Assembly (NCBI RefSeq): GCF_006980715.1
Contig: NZ_SBHN01000010.1
Coordinates: forward strand, 448-64,447
Origin: Telmatospirillum sp. J64-1
GTDB lineage: Bacteria; Pseudomonadota; Alphaproteobacteria; Rhodospirillales; Magnetospirillaceae
DNA length: 64,000 nucleotides
Reading direction: 5' to 3'
Shown here: piece by piece, positions 1 through 9,555 of the stretch
Layout: every line of letters starts with the position of its first letter
Numbering within the stretch: the stretch's first letter is position 1
Translations under genes and position numbers: made by a program
The notes under the pieces: generated by a model
The model's input: only the letters and a program-made list of their open reading frames with translations
Told to the model about the DNA's origin: nothing
Databases searched by the model: none

Positions 1-39
1 CGTTATAACCCCTGCCTTCACCCGCAAGGGATAGTCTGC

Positions 40-77
40 GGCCGGCGCCGTTTATCGGCGTCGGCCTGTGGATTTTT
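40..77 (+). terminator. GC-rich hairpin with T tract upstream of rpsJ
   Basis: An 11-bp stem (40-50 with 56-66, one G-U pair) closes a 5-base loop and is followed within a few bases by a short T run (72-76). It lies in the non-coding leader before rpsJ. It could terminate an upstream gene (usually tuf in this neighbourhood, outside the window) or act as a leader attenuator of the S10 operon; the sequence alone does not decide. Confidence 0.4.
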
Positions 78-152
78 ATGCTTTGACCCGCCGGACGTCG
101 CGTCTTCCATGGGGGAGGGTGCGAAACTCGGCAGAGAACGGGCTCAGTTGTC

Positions 153-461
153 ATGGAAAGCCAAAACATTCGAATCCGCCTCAAGGCGTTCGATCATCGC
201 GTGCTCGACCAGTCGACCCGCGAGATCGTGAACACCGCGAAGCGGACCGGTGCGCAAGTGCGGGGGCCGATTCCGCTGCCGACGCGTATCGAAAAATTCA
301 CCGTGAACCGTTCGCCGCACATCGACAAGAAGTCGCGCGAGCAGTTTGAAATCCGCACCCACAAGCGTGTTCTCGACATCGTCGATCCCACGCCCCAGAC
401 CGTGGATGCCCTGATGAAGCTCGATCTCGCCGCCGGCGTCGACGTAGAGATCAAGTTGTAA
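153..461 (+). CDS. rpsJ: 30S ribosomal protein S10
   Basis: S10, a small-subunit head protein that as NusE also joins the NusB antitermination complex. The 102-residue product has the usual family length and starts [19 protein letters not shown], typical of alphaproteobacterial S10. It is the first gene of the S10-spc-alpha cluster. The ATG at 153 has only a weak purine-rich sequence in front of it. rplC follows after 10 bases. The preceding 150 bases hold no gene, only a GC-rich hairpin. Confidence 0.97.
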   Translation: MESQNIRIRLKAFDHRVLDQSTREIVNTAKRTGAQVRGPIPLPTRIEKFTVNRSPHIDKKSREQFEIRTHKRVLDIVDPTPQTVDALMKLDLAAGVDVEIKL

Positions 462-471
462 GGAAAAACAC

Positions 472-1203
472 ATGCGATCCGGTCTCATCGCCCAGAAGGT
501 CGGTATGACGAGGATCTTCACCGCGGACGGCACCCATGTGCCGGTCACCGTGCTGAAGGTTGACACCGTTCAGGTGGTCTCGACCCGCTCTGAGGACAAA
601 GACGGCTACACCGCCGTGCAGCTTGGCTACGGCAAGGCCAAGGTCAAGAACGTCAACAAGGCCCAGCGCGCCACCTTCGCCAATGCGAAGGTCGAGCCCA
701 AGGCCAAGGTGGTCGAATTCCGCGTCTCGCCCGACGCCTTGCTGGAAGTCGGCGCCGAGCTTTCCGCCGATCATTTCGTCGCCGGCCAGTACGTCGACGT
801 CACCGGCACGACCATCGGTAAAGGTTTCGCGGGTGGCATGAAGCGCCACAACTTCCGCGGCCTGGAAGCCACCCATGGCGTGTCCGTGTCGCACCGTTCG
901 CACGGCTCGACCGGTCAGCGCCAGGATCCCGGCAAGGTCTTCAAGGGTAAGAAGATGGCCGGCCACATGGGTGACGTTCGCGTGACCACGCAGAATTTGA
1001 CGGTGGTGTCGACCGATGCCGAGCGCGGCCTGATCCTGGTCAAGGGTTCGGTTCCCGGCGCCGAGGGCTCCTACGTGCTGGTCCGTGATGCCGTGAAGCG
1101 CAAGCTTCCCGACGGCGTCCCGTTCCCGGCTGCGCTGAAGTCCGCTCCGGCCGCCGCCGACTCCGCTCCGGCCGAGTCCGCCGCCGACGAGCAGAAGGAA
1201 TAA
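472..1203 (+). CDS. rplC: 50S ribosomal protein L3
   Basis: L3, an early-assembly 23S rRNA binding protein near the peptidyl transferase centre. It starts [16 protein letters not shown] and has the conserved region around residues 125-155 ([10 protein letters not shown], then [10 protein letters not shown] with the Gln that PrmB methylates in the family). At 243 residues it is longer than the roughly 209 of E. coli because of an Ala/Ser/Glu-rich C-terminal tail after about residue 220, which is common in alphaproteobacteria. An AAGGA motif precedes the ATG. rplD follows at once. Confidence 0.97.
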   Translation: MRSGLIAQKVGMTRIFTADGTHVPVTVLKVDTVQVVSTRSEDKDGYTAVQLGYGKAKVKNVNKAQRATFANAKVEPKAKVVEFRVSPDALLEVGAELSADHFVAGQYVDVTGTTIGKGFAGGMKRHNFRGLEATHGVSVSHRSHGSTGQRQDPGKVFKGKKMAGHMGDVRVTTQNLTVVSTDAERGLILVKGSVPGAEGSYVLVRDAVKRKLPDGVPFPAALKSAPAAADSAPAESAADEQKE

Positions 1204-1209
1204 GTGGCG

Positions 1210-1830
1210 ATGAAACTCGACGTCATTAGCCTCGACAATCAGACCGTCGGCTCGATCGACCTGGCCGAGGACGTGTTCGGTCTGCCGGTTCGCACCGACA
1301 TCCTGTTCCGCATGGTGAACTGGCAGCTGGCGAAGCGCCAGGCCGGCACCCACAAGACCAAGATCATCAGCGAGATCTCTGGCACGACCAAGAAGCCCTA
1401 CAAGCAGAAGGGCACCGGTCGCGCTCGCCAGGGTTCGCTGCGCAGCCCGCAGTTCCGCGGCGGTGCGACCGTCTTCGGTCCGGTGGTGCGCTCCCATGCC
1501 CATGACCTGCCCAAGAAGGTCCGCAAGCTGGCGCTGAAGACCGCTCTGTCGGCCAAGGCCGCCGACGGCAAGCTAGTGATCCTCGACGCAGCCCGCCTCG
1601 ATGCCCCCAAGACCAAGGAACTGGCCGGCCGCTTCGCGACCCTGGGCTGGAACTCGGTCCTGGTCATCGACGGCACCGAGGTGAACATCAACTTCGCGCG
1701 CGCTTCGCAGAACCTGCCGCATGTCGATGTCCTGCCTCAGCAGGGCGCCAATGTGTACGACATCCTGCGCCGCGACACCCTGGTCCTGACCAAGGACGCG
1801 GTGGAAGCCCTGGAGGCTCGACTGAAATGA
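1210..1830 (+). CDS. rplD: 50S ribosomal protein L4
   Basis: L4, a 23S rRNA binding protein lining the exit tunnel; in E. coli it also represses the S10 operon. The sequence begins [15 protein letters not shown] and carries the basic tunnel loop around residues 45-95 ([15 protein letters not shown]). I chose the ATG at 1210 because AAGGAA (1195-1200) lies 9 bases upstream. An in-frame GTG at 1204 would add two residues but is too close to that site. The stop overlaps the rplW start by four bases (ATGA). Confidence 0.95.
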   Translation: MKLDVISLDNQTVGSIDLAEDVFGLPVRTDILFRMVNWQLAKRQAGTHKTKIISEISGTTKKPYKQKGTGRARQGSLRSPQFRGGATVFGPVVRSHAHDLPKKVRKLALKTALSAKAADGKLVILDAARLDAPKTKELAGRFATLGWNSVLVIDGTEVNINFARASQNLPHVDVLPQQGANVYDILRRDTLVLTKDAVEALEARLK

Positions 1831-2135
1831 CCAAGGTCACCGTCAGCAAAGAGCGGATGTACGATCTCGTCCGCGCCCCCGTGATCACCGAAAAGGCGAC
1901 CATGGGTTCCGAGCACAACCAGGTCACCTTCCGCGTGCCGCTGGATGCCAGCAAGCCCGAAATCAAGGCTGCGATCGAAGGCATCTTCGGCGTGAAGGTC
2001 AAGGCTGTGAACACGCTGCGCCAGCTCGGCAAGACCAAGCGTTTCCGTGGTCGCGTGGGCAAGCGCAACGACTACAAGAAGGCAATGGTCACGCTCGCCG
2101 AAGGCCATTCCATCGACGTGACGACGGGAATCTGA
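1827..2135 (+). CDS. rplW: 50S ribosomal protein L23
   Basis: L23, located at the exit tunnel, where it docks trigger factor and SRP. The 102-residue product has the family pattern: an N-terminal [13 protein letters not shown] segment, then a beta-hairpin, then the basic [18 protein letters not shown] stretch near residues 70-87. Its ATG overlaps the rplD stop by four bases, indicating translational coupling. rplB starts 4 bases after its stop. Confidence 0.96.
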   Translation: MTKVTVSKERMYDLVRAPVITEKATMGSEHNQVTFRVPLDASKPEIKAAIEGIFGVKVKAVNTLRQLGKTKRFRGRVGKRNDYKKAMVTLAEGHSIDVTTGI

Positions 2136-2139
2136 TCCG

Positions 2140-2970
2140 ATGGCACTGAAGAATTACAAGCCGACGACGCCGGGCCAGCGCCAGCTGGTCCTCGTCGACC
2201 GCACCGACCTCTGGAAGGGCAAGCCGGTCAAGTCCCTGACCGAAGGCCTGCGCCAGAAGGGCGGCCGTAACAACATGGGCCGGATCACCGTCCGCTGGCG
2301 TGGCGGCGGGCACAAGCGCCGTTACCGCCTGATCGACTTCAAGCGCACCAAGTTCGACGTGCCCGCCACGGTCGAGCGTTTGGAATACGATCCGAACCGT
2401 ACCGCCTTCATCGCCCTGATCCGTTACGAGGACGGCGAGCTTGCCTACATCCTGGCGCCGCAGCGCTTGGCCGTGGGCGACGTGGTGGTGTCCGGTGACC
2501 GCGCCGACATCAAGCCCGGCAACGCCATGCCGATGAAGAACATGCCGGTCGGTACGATCGTGCATAACGTCGAGCTGAAGGCCGGCAAGGGTGGCCAGAT
2601 CGCCCGTTCCGCCGGTTCCTACGCCCAGCTCGTGGGTAAGGACCAGGGCTATGCCCAGCTCCGTCTGGCTTCGGGCGAAGTGCGCATGGTGCGCGGCGAG
2701 TGCATGGCCACCGTCGGTGCCGTGTCCAACCCCGATCAGCAGAACGTCAGCCTGGGCAAGGCCGGCCGCAGCCGCTGGCTCGGCCGTCGTCCCTCCGTTC
2801 GCGGTGTCGCCATGAACCCGATCGACCACCCCCATGGTGGTGGTGAGGGTCGCACCTCGGGCGGCCGCCACCCGGTCACGCCGTGGGGCAAGCCGACCAA
2901 GGGCAAGAAGACGCGCAGCAACAAGAAGACGGATGCATTGATTATGCGCCGTCGTCACGTGAACAAGTAA
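2140..2970 (+). CDS. rplB: 50S ribosomal protein L2
   Basis: L2, one of the most conserved 23S rRNA binding proteins, needed for subunit joining and peptidyl transferase activity. The 276-residue product has the usual length, with the N-terminal [17 protein letters not shown] region and the C-terminal [13 protein letters not shown] motif that contains the conserved His near residue 229. It ends in a basic tail. rpsS follows after 13 bases that include a GGAGG ribosome binding site. Confidence 0.98.
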   Translation: MALKNYKPTTPGQRQLVLVDRTDLWKGKPVKSLTEGLRQKGGRNNMGRITVRWRGGGHKRRYRLIDFKRTKFDVPATVERLEYDPNRTAFIALIRYEDGELAYILAPQRLAVGDVVVSGDRADIKPGNAMPMKNMPVGTIVHNVELKAGKGGQIARSAGSYAQLVGKDQGYAQLRLASGEVRMVRGECMATVGAVSNPDQQNVSLGKAGRSRWLGRRPSVRGVAMNPIDHPHGGGEGRTSGGRHPVTPWGKPTKGKKTRSNKKTDALIMRRRHVNK

Positions 2971-2983
2971 GGAGGGGCAGCCG

Positions 2984-3262
2984 ATGGCTCGTTCCGTCTG
3001 GAAAGGCCCGTTCGTGGACGCCTTCGTCATGAAGAAGGCGGAGAAGACCCGTGCGAGCGGCCGTAATGAAGTGATCAAGATCTGGTCGCGCCGCTCCACC
3101 ATCATGCCGCATTTCGTCGGCCTGACGTTCGGCGTGTACAACGGCCACAAATTCATCCCGGTGCTGGTCACCGAAAACATGGTCGGCCATAAGTTCGGCG
3201 AATTCTCGCCGACCCGCACGTACTACGGCCATGCCGCCGACAAGAAGGCGAAGAGGAAGTAG
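2984..3262 (+). CDS. rpsS: 30S ribosomal protein S19
   Basis: S19, a small-subunit head protein that pairs with S13 and contacts tRNA. The 92-residue product starts [20 protein letters not shown] and ends in a Lys/Arg-rich tail (AADKKAKRK), both diagnostic. A strong AAGGAGGGG sequence precedes the ATG. rplV starts 2 bases after the stop. Confidence 0.97.
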   Translation: MARSVWKGPFVDAFVMKKAEKTRASGRNEVIKIWSRRSTIMPHFVGLTFGVYNGHKFIPVLVTENMVGHKFGEFSPTRTYYGHAADKKAKRK

Positions 3263-3264
3263 CA

Positions 3265-3645
3265 ATGAGCAAGAAACCGCTCCCGCGGGTCCTGGCCGAC
3301 AACGAGGCGAGCGCCTTCGCCTCGACCATCCGGGTTAGCCCGCAGAAACTGAACCTGGTCGCGGAATCGATCCGCGGCTTGCGCGCCGATGCCGCCGTGG
3401 CGCAGCTGACCTTCTCGAAGCGCCGCGTGGCGCAGGACGTCAAGAAGGTGCTGCAATCGGCCATCGCCAATGCCGAAAACAACCACCAGCTCGACGTCGA
3501 TCGTCTGTTCGTCGCCGAAGCCTATGTGGGCAAGGCCATGGTCATGAAGCGCTGGCGTGCCCGCGCCCGTGGCCGCGTTGGTAAGATCGTCAAGCCGTTC
3601 AGCAACCTGACGGTCGTGGTGCGCGAGCGCGAGGAGAACGCCTGA
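3265..3645 (+). CDS. rplV: 50S ribosomal protein L22
   Basis: L22, whose beta-hairpin lines the exit tunnel and is a macrolide resistance site. The 126-residue product has the family signature around residues 20-30 ([18 protein letters not shown]) and the basic hairpin [17 protein letters not shown] near residues 93-109. The final A of its TGA is the first base of the rpsC ATG. Confidence 0.97.
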   Translation: MSKKPLPRVLADNEASAFASTIRVSPQKLNLVAESIRGLRADAAVAQLTFSKRRVAQDVKKVLQSAIANAENNHQLDVDRLFVAEAYVGKAMVMKRWRARARGRVGKIVKPFSNLTVVVREREENA

Positions 3646-4322
3646 TGGGTCAGAAAGTCAATCCGATCGGCCTGCGTCTGGGGATCAACCGTACCTGGGA
3701 TTCCCGCTGGTTCGCTGACGCCGATTATTCCAAGCTGCTGCACGAAGACCTGGAACTGCGCAACTTCCTGAAGAAGCGTCTGCACCAGGCCGGCGTGTCG
3801 CGCATCGTCATCGAGCGTCCCGCCAAGAAGGCCCGCATCACCATCCATACCGCCCGTCCGGGCGTGGTGATCGGCAAGAAGGGTGCGGATATCGAAGTGC
3901 TGCGCCGCAAGCTGTCGAAGATGACCGGCAGCGAGGTCAACCTGAACATCGTCGAAATCCGCAAGCCGGAACTCGACGCCCAGCTGGTTGCCGAAAGCAT
4001 CGCTCAGCAGCTCGAGCGCCGCGTGGCTTTCCGCCGCGCCATGAAGCGGGCCGTCCAGTCGGCCATGCGTCTGGGCGCCCAGGGCATTCGTATCAACTGC
4101 TCCGGCCGTCTCGGCGGCGCCGAAATCGCGCGCATGGAGTGGTACCGCGAAGGCCGCGTGCCGCTGCACACCCTGCGTGCCGATGTCGATTACGGCGTTG
4201 GTACCGCGAAGACCACCTACGGCACCTGCGGTGTCAAGGTGTGGATCTTCAAGGGCGAGATCATGGCCCACGATCCGATGGCGCAGGACAAGCGCGCCCA
4301 GGATCAGCAGCCGGCCCGCTAA
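3645..4322 (+). CDS. rpsC: 30S ribosomal protein S3
   Basis: S3, part of the mRNA entry channel and its helicase activity. The 225-residue product has an N-terminal [14 protein letters not shown], the KH domain with the [11 protein letters not shown] loop near residues 75-85, and the C-terminal S3 domain containing [17 protein letters not shown]. The start overlaps rplV by one base (TGATG), implying coupling. rplP follows after a 24-base gap. Confidence 0.97.
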   Translation: MGQKVNPIGLRLGINRTWDSRWFADADYSKLLHEDLELRNFLKKRLHQAGVSRIVIERPAKKARITIHTARPGVVIGKKGADIEVLRRKLSKMTGSEVNLNIVEIRKPELDAQLVAESIAQQLERRVAFRRAMKRAVQSAMRLGAQGIRINCSGRLGGAEIARMEWYREGRVPLHTLRADVDYGVGTAKTTYGTCGVKVWIFKGEIMAHDPMAQDKRAQDQQPAR

Positions 4323-4346
4323 TCCCTAGGAAGAACGTGGAAAGCC

Positions 4347-4766
4347 ATGCTTAGTCCCAAACGCACGAAGTTCCGCAAGCAGCACAAGGGCCGCATCCAT
4401 GGTGTGGCCAAGGGCGGAACGGACCTGAACTTCGGCGCCTTCGGCCTGAAGGCGCTGGAGCCCGAGCGCGTCACCGCGCGCCAGATCGAAGCGGCCCGTC
4501 GTGCCCTGACCCGTCACCTGAAGCGTCAGGGCCGCGTGTGGATCCGTATTTTCCCCGATGTGCCGGTCTCGACCAAGCCGGCCGAAGTCCGCATGGGCTC
4601 CGGTAAGGGTTCGCCGGAATATTGGGTGGCCAAGGTCAAGCCCGGCCGCGTCATGTTTGAAGTGGACGGCGTGCCGGAAGAACTGGCCCGTCGCGGCTTC
4701 GAGCTGGCGGCTGCCAAGCTGCCGATCAAGTGCAAGTTCATCACCCGTACCGGTCTGGAGGCCTGA
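4347..4766 (+). CDS. rplP: 50S ribosomal protein L16
   Basis: L16, which contacts A-site tRNA and organises the 5S rRNA region. The 139-residue product begins [16 protein letters not shown] and contains [21 protein letters not shown], with the Arg that YcfD-type oxygenases hydroxylate in some bacteria. Length is normal. The stop overlaps the first possible rpmC start codon. Confidence 0.97.
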   Translation: MLSPKRTKFRKQHKGRIHGVAKGGTDLNFGAFGLKALEPERVTARQIEAARRALTRHLKRQGRVWIRIFPDVPVSTKPAEVRMGSGKGSPEYWVAKVKPGRVMFEVDGVPEELARRGFELAAAKLPIKCKFITRTGLEA

Positions 4767-4768
4767 TG

Positions 4769-4966
4769 ATGAGCAACGCCGCCGATCTCCGTGCCAAGAG
4801 CACCGATCAGTTGAACGAGCAGCTGCTGGACCTGAAGAAGGAGCAGTTCAACCTGCGCTTCCAGAAGGCCAGCGGCCAGCTTGAGAACACCGCCCGGGTC
4901 CGTCAGGTGCGCCGCGAAATCGCGAGCGTCAAGACCATCCTCGGCGAACGCAGCCGTACCGCGTAG
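4769..4966 (+). CDS. rpmC: 50S ribosomal protein L29
   Basis: L29, a small helical protein at the exit tunnel beside L23. The sequence [19 protein letters not shown] followed by [19 protein letters not shown] is characteristic. Two adjacent ATG codons (4766 and 4769) are possible. I prefer 4769 because GGAGG (4757-4761) is then 7 bases away; using 4766 would add one Met and overlap the rplP stop. The product is 65 residues. Confidence 0.95.
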   Translation: MSNAADLRAKSTDQLNEQLLDLKKEQFNLRFQKASGQLENTARVRQVRREIASVKTILGERSRTA

Positions 4967-4979
4967 GAGAGCTTGAGAG

Positions 4980-5219
4980 ATGCCGAAGCGCATTCTGCAG
5001 GGCGTGGTCGTCAGCGACAAAATGGACAAGACCGTGGTGGTGCGCGTCGAACGTCGCGTTATGCACCCGCTCTATAAGAAGTTCATCCGTCGTTCGAAGA
5101 AATATCACGCCCACGACGAAAATAATTCCTTCAAAGCTGGTGACTGGGTCCGTATCGAGGAATGCCGTCCCATCTCGAAGAATAAGAACTGGGTGGTCTT
5201 GTCGGAGCCAGTGGCGTAA
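4980..5219 (+). CDS. rpsQ: 30S ribosomal protein S17
   Basis: S17, a primary 16S rRNA binding OB-fold protein. The 79-residue product starts [20 protein letters not shown] and contains [22 protein letters not shown], both typical. A GGAGAGCTTGAG purine-rich sequence precedes the ATG. The following 53-base gap to rplN is wide for this operon and contains an 8-bp hairpin. Confidence 0.97.
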   Translation: MPKRILQGVVVSDKMDKTVVVRVERRVMHPLYKKFIRRSKKYHAHDENNSFKAGDWVRIEECRPISKNKNWVVLSEPVA

Positions 5220-5228
5220 AACCCACGG

Positions 5229-5247
5229 CTTCGGCCAAAGGCCGAAG
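5229..5247 (+). promoter_or_regulatory. Hairpin between rpsQ and rplN
   Basis: A perfect 8-bp stem, cttcggcc (5229-5236) with ggccgaag (5240-5247), around a 3-base loop, in the 53-base gap between rpsQ and rplN. No T tract follows, so it is not a standard intrinsic terminator. It may be an mRNA processing, stability or feedback element at the start of the spc portion; this role is inferred. Confidence 0.45.
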
Positions 5248-5272
5248 GTCCCTTGCATAAGGAAAAGTTAAT

Positions 5273-5641
5273 ATGATCCAGATGCAAACCAACCTGGACG
5301 TAGCCGACAATTCGGGCGCCCGCCGGGTGCAGTGCATCAAGGTACTCGGTGGGTCCCATCGGACCGTCGCGTCCGTTGGTGACATCATCGTCGTGTCCGT
5401 CAAGGAGGCGATCCCGCGTGGTCGCGTCAAGAAGGGCGACGTCCACCGTGCTGTCATCGTGCGCACGGCGAAGGAAATCCGTCGTCCCGACGGAAGTGCC
5501 ATCCGCTTCGACCGCAATGCCGCCGTCCTGATCAACAAGCAGGGCGAGCCGATCGGGACCCGTATCTTCGGGCCCGTGACCCGCGAGCTGCGCGCGAAGA
5601 AGTATATGAAGATCATTTCGCTGGCGCCCGAGGTGCTGTAA
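5273..5641 (+). CDS. rplN: 50S ribosomal protein L14
   Basis: L14, a 23S rRNA binding protein at the subunit interface forming bridges to 16S helix 14. The 122-residue product begins [19 protein letters not shown] and ends ISLAPEVL, matching the family. AAGGAAAAG precedes the ATG. It is the first gene of the spc-type segment, and its stop overlaps the rplX start (TAATG). Confidence 0.97.
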   Translation: MIQMQTNLDVADNSGARRVQCIKVLGGSHRTVASVGDIIVVSVKEAIPRGRVKKGDVHRAVIVRTAKEIRRPDGSAIRFDRNAAVLINKQGEPIGTRIFGPVTRELRAKKYMKIISLAPEVL

Positions 5642-5958
5642 TGGCCATGCATGTGAAGAAGGGTGATCGCGTCGTCGTGATCACCGGGAAGGACAAGGGC
5701 AAGCGTGGTGAGGTGATCCAGGCCATCCCCAGCGAAAACCGGGTGATCGTCTCGGGTGTCAACCTCGTCAAGCGTCATCAGCGCGCGACCGCCGCCTCCC
5801 AGGGCGGCATCATCGAAAAGGAGGCGCCGCTCCACGTCTCCAATGTCGCGCATATCGACCCGAAGGACGACCGTCCGACCCGCGTCGGCCACAAGACGCT
5901 GGAAGACGGCCGCAAGGTGCGCGTGGCGCGCCGGTCCGGCGAAGTCATCGATCGCTGA
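5641..5958 (+). CDS. rplX: 50S ribosomal protein L24
   Basis: L24, an assembly initiator with a KOW motif. The KOW sequence appears at residues 8-25 ([17 protein letters not shown]), followed by [14 protein letters not shown] and the family ending [13 protein letters not shown]. Length 105 is typical. It overlaps rplN by one base and is followed by rplE after 14 bases. Confidence 0.97.
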   Translation: MAMHVKKGDRVVVITGKDKGKRGEVIQAIPSENRVIVSGVNLVKRHQRATAASQGGIIEKEAPLHVSNVAHIDPKDDRPTRVGHKTLEDGRKVRVARRSGEVIDR

Positions 5959-5972
5959 GAGGCTTGAGAATC

Positions 5973-6512
5973 ATGGCACGCTTGCAAGAGCATTACGTAA
6001 AGGTCGTGAAACCGGCCCTGCAGCAGCAGTTCAACTACGCCAACCCCATGCAGGTTCCGCGCATCGAAAAGATCGTGATCAACATGGGCGTGGGTGAAGC
6101 CGCGCAGGATTCGAAGAAGATCGAGGCCGCCATCGCCGATCTGACCGCCATTTCCGGTCAGAAGCCCGTGGTCACCCGCGCCAAGAAGTCGATTGCCGGC
6201 TTCAAGCTGCGTGAGGGCCAGGTCGTGGGCTGCAAGGTGACGCTGCGGAGCGACCGCATGTACGAGTTCCTCGACCGTCTGGTGAACATCGCCCTGCCGC
6301 GCGTCCGCGACTTCCGCGGCATCAACGGCAAGGCTTTTGACGGCCGTGGCAACTACAACATGGGTCTCAAGGAACAGCTCGTGTTCCCCGAGATCAACTA
6401 CGACAAGGTCGACAGCATTCGCGGTATGGACATCGTGTTCGTCACGACCGCCAAGACCGACGAAGAAGCCAAGGCGCTGCTGAAGGCCTTCGACATGCCG
6501 TTCGCGAACTGA
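5973..6512 (+). CDS. rplE: 50S ribosomal protein L5
   Basis: L5, which binds 5S rRNA and forms a bridge to the small subunit. From the ATG at 5973 the product is 179 residues, starting [20 protein letters not shown], with [18 protein letters not shown] near residues 30-47 and the C-terminal [31 protein letters not shown] purine stretch serves as ribosome binding site. An in-frame TTG nine bases upstream is less likely as start. Confidence 0.97.
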   Translation: MARLQEHYVKVVKPALQQQFNYANPMQVPRIEKIVINMGVGEAAQDSKKIEAAIADLTAISGQKPVVTRAKKSIAGFKLREGQVVGCKVTLRSDRMYEFLDRLVNIALPRVRDFRGINGKAFDGRGNYNMGLKEQLVFPEINYDKVDSIRGMDIVFVTTAKTDEEAKALLKAFDMPFAN

Positions 6513-6531
6513 CGCGCAGGAGATTTCTGAC

Positions 6532-6837
6532 ATGGCTAAGACCAGCGCCGTCGAGCGCAACAAGAAGCGGGAGCGCATGGCGAAGCAGTATGCCAATCGC
6601 CGCGCCCGCCTGAAGGAAGCGGTGATGAATCGCGAAGTGTCGCCGGAAGAGCGCTTTGAAGCTGCTCTGAAGCTGGCGGAACTGCCGCGCAATTCCGCCA
6701 AGAACCGCATTCGCAACCGCTGTGAAGTGACCGGTCGTCCGCGGGCGACCTATCGCAAGTTCAAGCTGGCGCGCGTCATGCTGCGTGACCTGGCCTCGCA
6801 GGGCCAGATCCCCGGCATGGTCAAGTCGAGCTGGTAA
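6532..6837 (+). CDS. rpsN: 30S ribosomal protein S14, zinc-free type
   Basis: S14 of the small-subunit head. The 101-residue product is the long, zinc-independent form: only one Cys is visible, in the conserved [16 protein letters not shown] segment near residues 63-78, rather than the paired CxxC motifs of the short zinc form. Length and the start [17 protein letters not shown] agree. GCAGGAGATTT precedes the ATG. Confidence 0.97.
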   Translation: MAKTSAVERNKKRERMAKQYANRRARLKEAVMNREVSPEERFEAALKLAELPRNSAKNRIRNRCEVTGRPRATYRKFKLARVMLRDLASQGQIPGMVKSSW

Positions 6838-6852
6838 GGGAGATCGCCACAG

Positions 6853-7248
6853 ATGATGACCGATCCTCTCGGCGATATGCTGACCCGCATTCGTAACGGT
6901 CAGCGCGCCCGCAAGTCCAACGTGACTTCGCCCGCTTCCAACCTGCGTGCCAATGTGCTGGAGGTCCTCAAGCGCGAGGGCTATATCCGCGGCTACACTC
7001 GCAACACCGTCCGCGCCGGCGTGGAAGAGCTCGCCATCGAGCTCAAGTACCACGAAGGCCAGCCGGTGATCCGCGAGATCGCCCGCGTGTCCACGCCCGG
7101 CCGCCGCGTGTATTCGAAGATCAAGGATCTGGGCAAGGTCGGCAACGGCCTGGGCATCTCGATCCTGTCGACTCCGCGCGGCGTGATGTCCGATGCAGAG
7201 GCCCGCGCCGCCAATGTCGGCGGTGAAGTCCTCTGCAAGGTGTTCTAA
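6853..7248 (+). CDS. rpsH: 30S ribosomal protein S8
   Basis: S8, a primary 16S rRNA binder that in E. coli also represses the spc operon. The 131-residue product starts [19 protein letters not shown] and contains the C-terminal signature [20 protein letters not shown]. Two successive ATG codons (6853, 6856) are possible; the difference is one residue. A GGGAGA motif lies upstream. Confidence 0.96.
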   Translation: MMTDPLGDMLTRIRNGQRARKSNVTSPASNLRANVLEVLKREGYIRGYTRNTVRAGVEELAIELKYHEGQPVIREIARVSTPGRRVYSKIKDLGKVGNGLGISILSTPRGVMSDAEARAANVGGEVLCKVF

Positions 7249-7258
7249 GGGGGCCTCC

Positions 7259-7792
7259 ATGTCGCGAGTCGGTAAATATCCCGTGGTGGTGCCCTCCGGC
7301 GTCACCGTCAACCTGAATGGACAGGACCTGTCCGTGAAGGGCAAGCTGGGCGAGAAAGCCCTTCGTGTCGCCGATGACATCGGCGTTCGCGTCGAGGGTG
7401 ACAAGCTCTGGGTCGAGCCTCGCAACGAGACCAAGCGTGCGCGCATGATGTGGGGAACCACCCGCGCCATCGTCGCCAACATGGTCAAGGGCGTGAGCGA
7501 AGGCTTCACCATCAACCTGGATATCAATGGCGTCGGCTATCGTGCCGCTGCGCAGGGTCAGGTCCTGAACCTGCAGCTGGGCTACAGCCACGACATCAAT
7601 TACCAGGTGCCCCAGGGCGTCACCATCAAGACCGAAAAGCCTACCTCGATCTCCGTCACCGGCTCCGATAAGCAGGTGGTGGGTCAGGTCGCTGCGGAGA
7701 TCCGCGCTTTCCGTGGTCCCGAGCCCTATAAGGGCAAGGGCGTGAAATATTCCACGGAGACGATCCTCCGCAAGGAAGGCAAGAAGAAGTAG
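7259..7792 (+). CDS. rplF: 50S ribosomal protein L6
   Basis: L6, near the GTPase-associated region, built of two similar domains. From the ATG at 7259 the product is 177 residues, begins [17 protein letters not shown] and carries the C-terminal signature [27 protein letters not shown] lies just upstream of the ATG. Longer in-frame starts would run into rpsH and add non-family sequence. Confidence 0.97.
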   Translation: MSRVGKYPVVVPSGVTVNLNGQDLSVKGKLGEKALRVADDIGVRVEGDKLWVEPRNETKRARMMWGTTRAIVANMVKGVSEGFTINLDINGVGYRAAAQGQVLNLQLGYSHDINYQVPQGVTIKTEKPTSISVTGSDKQVVGQVAAEIRAFRGPEPYKGKGVKYSTETILRKEGKKK

Positions 7793-7803
7793 GGCTGAAC
7801 GCA

Positions 7804-8166
7804 ATGTTGTCCAGATCAGAGCTCTTCGAGCGCCGCAAGGTGCGCACCCGCGCCGCCCTTCGCAAGAAGTCAAGCGGTCGTCCGCGTTTGTCCGTGTTCC
7901 GCTCGGGCAAGCATATTTACGCGCAGATCATCGACGACGCCCAGGGTGTGACCCTGGCCGCCGCTTCGACGGTCGAGAAGGAACTGCGCGAGGCCCTGAA
8001 GACCGGTGCCGACAAGGCCGCCGCCGCCAAGGTGGGCGCGCTGATCGCAGACCGGGCCGTCAAGGCCGGCATCAAGGAAGTGGTCTTCGACCGCGGCGGT
8101 TACATCTACCACGGCCGGGTCAAGGCCCTGGCCGACGCCGCGCGTGAAGGCGGCCTCTCGTTCTAA
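7804..8166 (+). CDS. rplR: 50S ribosomal protein L18
   Basis: L18, a 5S rRNA binding protein acting with L5. The 120-residue product has the basic N-terminus followed by [20 protein letters not shown] (residues about 27-46), and ends [19 protein letters not shown], typical for the family. It begins 11 bases after rplF and ends 12 bases before rpsE. Confidence 0.97.
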   Translation: MLSRSELFERRKVRTRAALRKKSSGRPRLSVFRSGKHIYAQIIDDAQGVTLAAASTVEKELREALKTGADKAAAAKVGALIADRAVKAGIKEVVFDRGGYIYHGRVKALADAAREGGLSF

Positions 8167-8178
8167 GGGGATAGGATT

Positions 8179-8802
8179 ATGGCACGTACTCCGAACACCG
8201 AGCGTGGGCCGCGAGGCCAGCGGGGCCAGCGGGACGGCGACCGTCCCCGCGGCCAGCGCGAGGGCGCTCCCCGCGAGCGCGAGGAAAACGAATTCGTCGA
8301 CAAGCTGGTTCACATCAACCGCGTCGCCAAGGTGGTGAAGGGTGGCCGTCGCTTCGCCTTCGCCGCCCTGGTCGTGGTCGGTGACGCCAAGGGCCGCGTC
8401 GGCTTCGGCACCGGTAAGGCCCGCGAGGTCCCCGAGGCCATCCGCAAGGCCACCGAACAGGCCAAGCGCAACATGATCCGCGTTGCGCTGCGCGAAGGCC
8501 GCACGCTGCATCACGATGCCAACGGCCGCTTCGGCGCCGGCCGCGTCGTGCTGCGCTCGGCTCCGGCCGGTACCGGCATCATCGCCGGCGGCCCGATGCG
8601 CGCCGTCTTCGAAACCATGGGCGTGCAGGACGTGGTCGCCAAGTGCATCGGCACCTCGAACCCGCACAACATGATCAAGGCGACCTTCGCCGCGCTGGAG
8701 AACGTCTATTCTCCGCGTCTCATTGCCGCCAAGCGCGGCAAGAAGGTCGGCGAGATCATCAGCCGCCGCGACGGTGAAACCGCCGCTGCCGCCCGGGAGT
8801 AA
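8179..8802 (+). CDS. rpsE: 30S ribosomal protein S5
   Basis: S5, involved in translational fidelity and the mRNA entry channel. The dsRBD-like S5 domain starts near residue 37 ([21 protein letters not shown]) and the C-terminal domain contains [15 protein letters not shown]. The 207-residue length exceeds the E. coli 167 mainly because of an Arg/Gly/Gln-rich N-terminal extension of about 35 residues containing [16 protein letters not shown]. The GGGGATAGG sequence before the ATG is the likely ribosome binding site. Confidence 0.97.
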   Translation: MARTPNTERGPRGQRGQRDGDRPRGQREGAPREREENEFVDKLVHINRVAKVVKGGRRFAFAALVVVGDAKGRVGFGTGKAREVPEAIRKATEQAKRNMIRVALREGRTLHHDANGRFGAGRVVLRSAPAGTGIIAGGPMRAVFETMGVQDVVAKCIGTSNPHNMIKATFAALENVYSPRLIAAKRGKKVGEIISRRDGETAAAARE

Positions 8803-8808
8803 GACACC

Positions 8809-8991
8809 ATGGCGAACAAGACGATCCGCGTCACCCAGACCGGCAGCCCCATCGGCCGCACCGAAGACCAGCGTGCCACGCTGGTCGGTCTCGGCCTGAA
8901 CAAGCTGCACCGCACCCGCGAGCTGGAGGATACTCCGGCCGTGCGCGGCATGATCCGCAAGGTGCAGCACCTGGTGCGCGTCGAAGAGTGA
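8809..8991 (+). CDS. rpmD: 50S ribosomal protein L30
   Basis: L30, a small ferredoxin-like 23S rRNA binding protein. The 60-residue product [17 protein letters not shown]... with [18 protein letters not shown] matches the family closely. It begins 6 bases after rpsE. The 41-base gap to rplO contains a 7-bp hairpin. Confidence 0.96.
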   Translation: MANKTIRVTQTGSPIGRTEDQRATLVGLGLNKLHRTRELEDTPAVRGMIRKVQHLVRVEE

Positions 8992-8997
8992 CGAATT

Positions 8998-9015
8998 TCC
9001 GGCCTTAGGGCCGGA
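8998..9015 (+). promoter_or_regulatory. Hairpin between rpmD and rplO
   Basis: Perfect 7-bp stem tccggcc (8998-9004) with ggccgga (9009-9015) around the loop ttag. It lies just upstream of the rplO ribosome binding site, and no T tract follows. It resembles the hairpin between rpsQ and rplN in sequence and position, so a shared processing or regulatory role is possible but inferred. Confidence 0.4.
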
Positions 9016-9032
9016 TTGAAGGAAGCAGAACG

Positions 9033-9512
9033 ATGAAACTCAACGAACTTCGCGACAATCCCGGCGCGCGCAAGGAGCGCCTCCGGGTCGGCCGCGGCAT
9101 CGGCTCTGGCAAGGGCAAGACGGGTGGCCGTGGCGTGAAGGGTCAGACCTCGCGTACCGGCGTGGCCATCAACGGCTTCGAAGGCGGCCAGATGCCCATC
9201 TACCGCCGTCTGCCCAAGCGCGGCTTCAAGAATCCCTTCTCGAAGTCCTTTGCCGTGGTCAATCTCGGCCGTCTGCAGGCCGCGATCGATGCCGGCAAGC
9301 TTGATGCCGCCAAGACGATCAACACCGAAACCCTGGTTGCTGCCGGCCTGGTCGGCAACGTGCAGGACGGTGTCCGTCTGCTGGGCAAGGGCGAACTGAC
9401 CGCCAAGGTGACCATCGAGGTCGCCGGCGCTTCCAAGGCGGCCGTCGCGGCCGTCGAGAAGGCGGGCGGTTCGGTCGTCGTGGCCGGCGGGCAGACCGAG
9501 GCTCAGGCCTAA
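9033..9512 (+). CDS. rplO: 50S ribosomal protein L15
   Basis: L15, a late-assembly 23S rRNA binding protein. The Gly/Arg-rich N-terminus ([21 protein letters not shown], residues about 19-39) and the [19 protein letters not shown] segment are diagnostic. The 159-residue length is normal for alphaproteobacteria. GAAGGAAG precedes the ATG. secY follows after 43 bases. Confidence 0.97.
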   Translation: MKLNELRDNPGARKERLRVGRGIGSGKGKTGGRGVKGQTSRTGVAINGFEGGQMPIYRRLPKRGFKNPFSKSFAVVNLGRLQAAIDAGKLDAAKTINTETLVAAGLVGNVQDGVRLLGKGELTAKVTIEVAGASKAAVAAVEKAGGSVVVAGGQTEAQA

Positions 9513-9555
9513 GCGGTCTTTATAAACAAAAAAGTACTTTCATCCGGAGAAAGGC

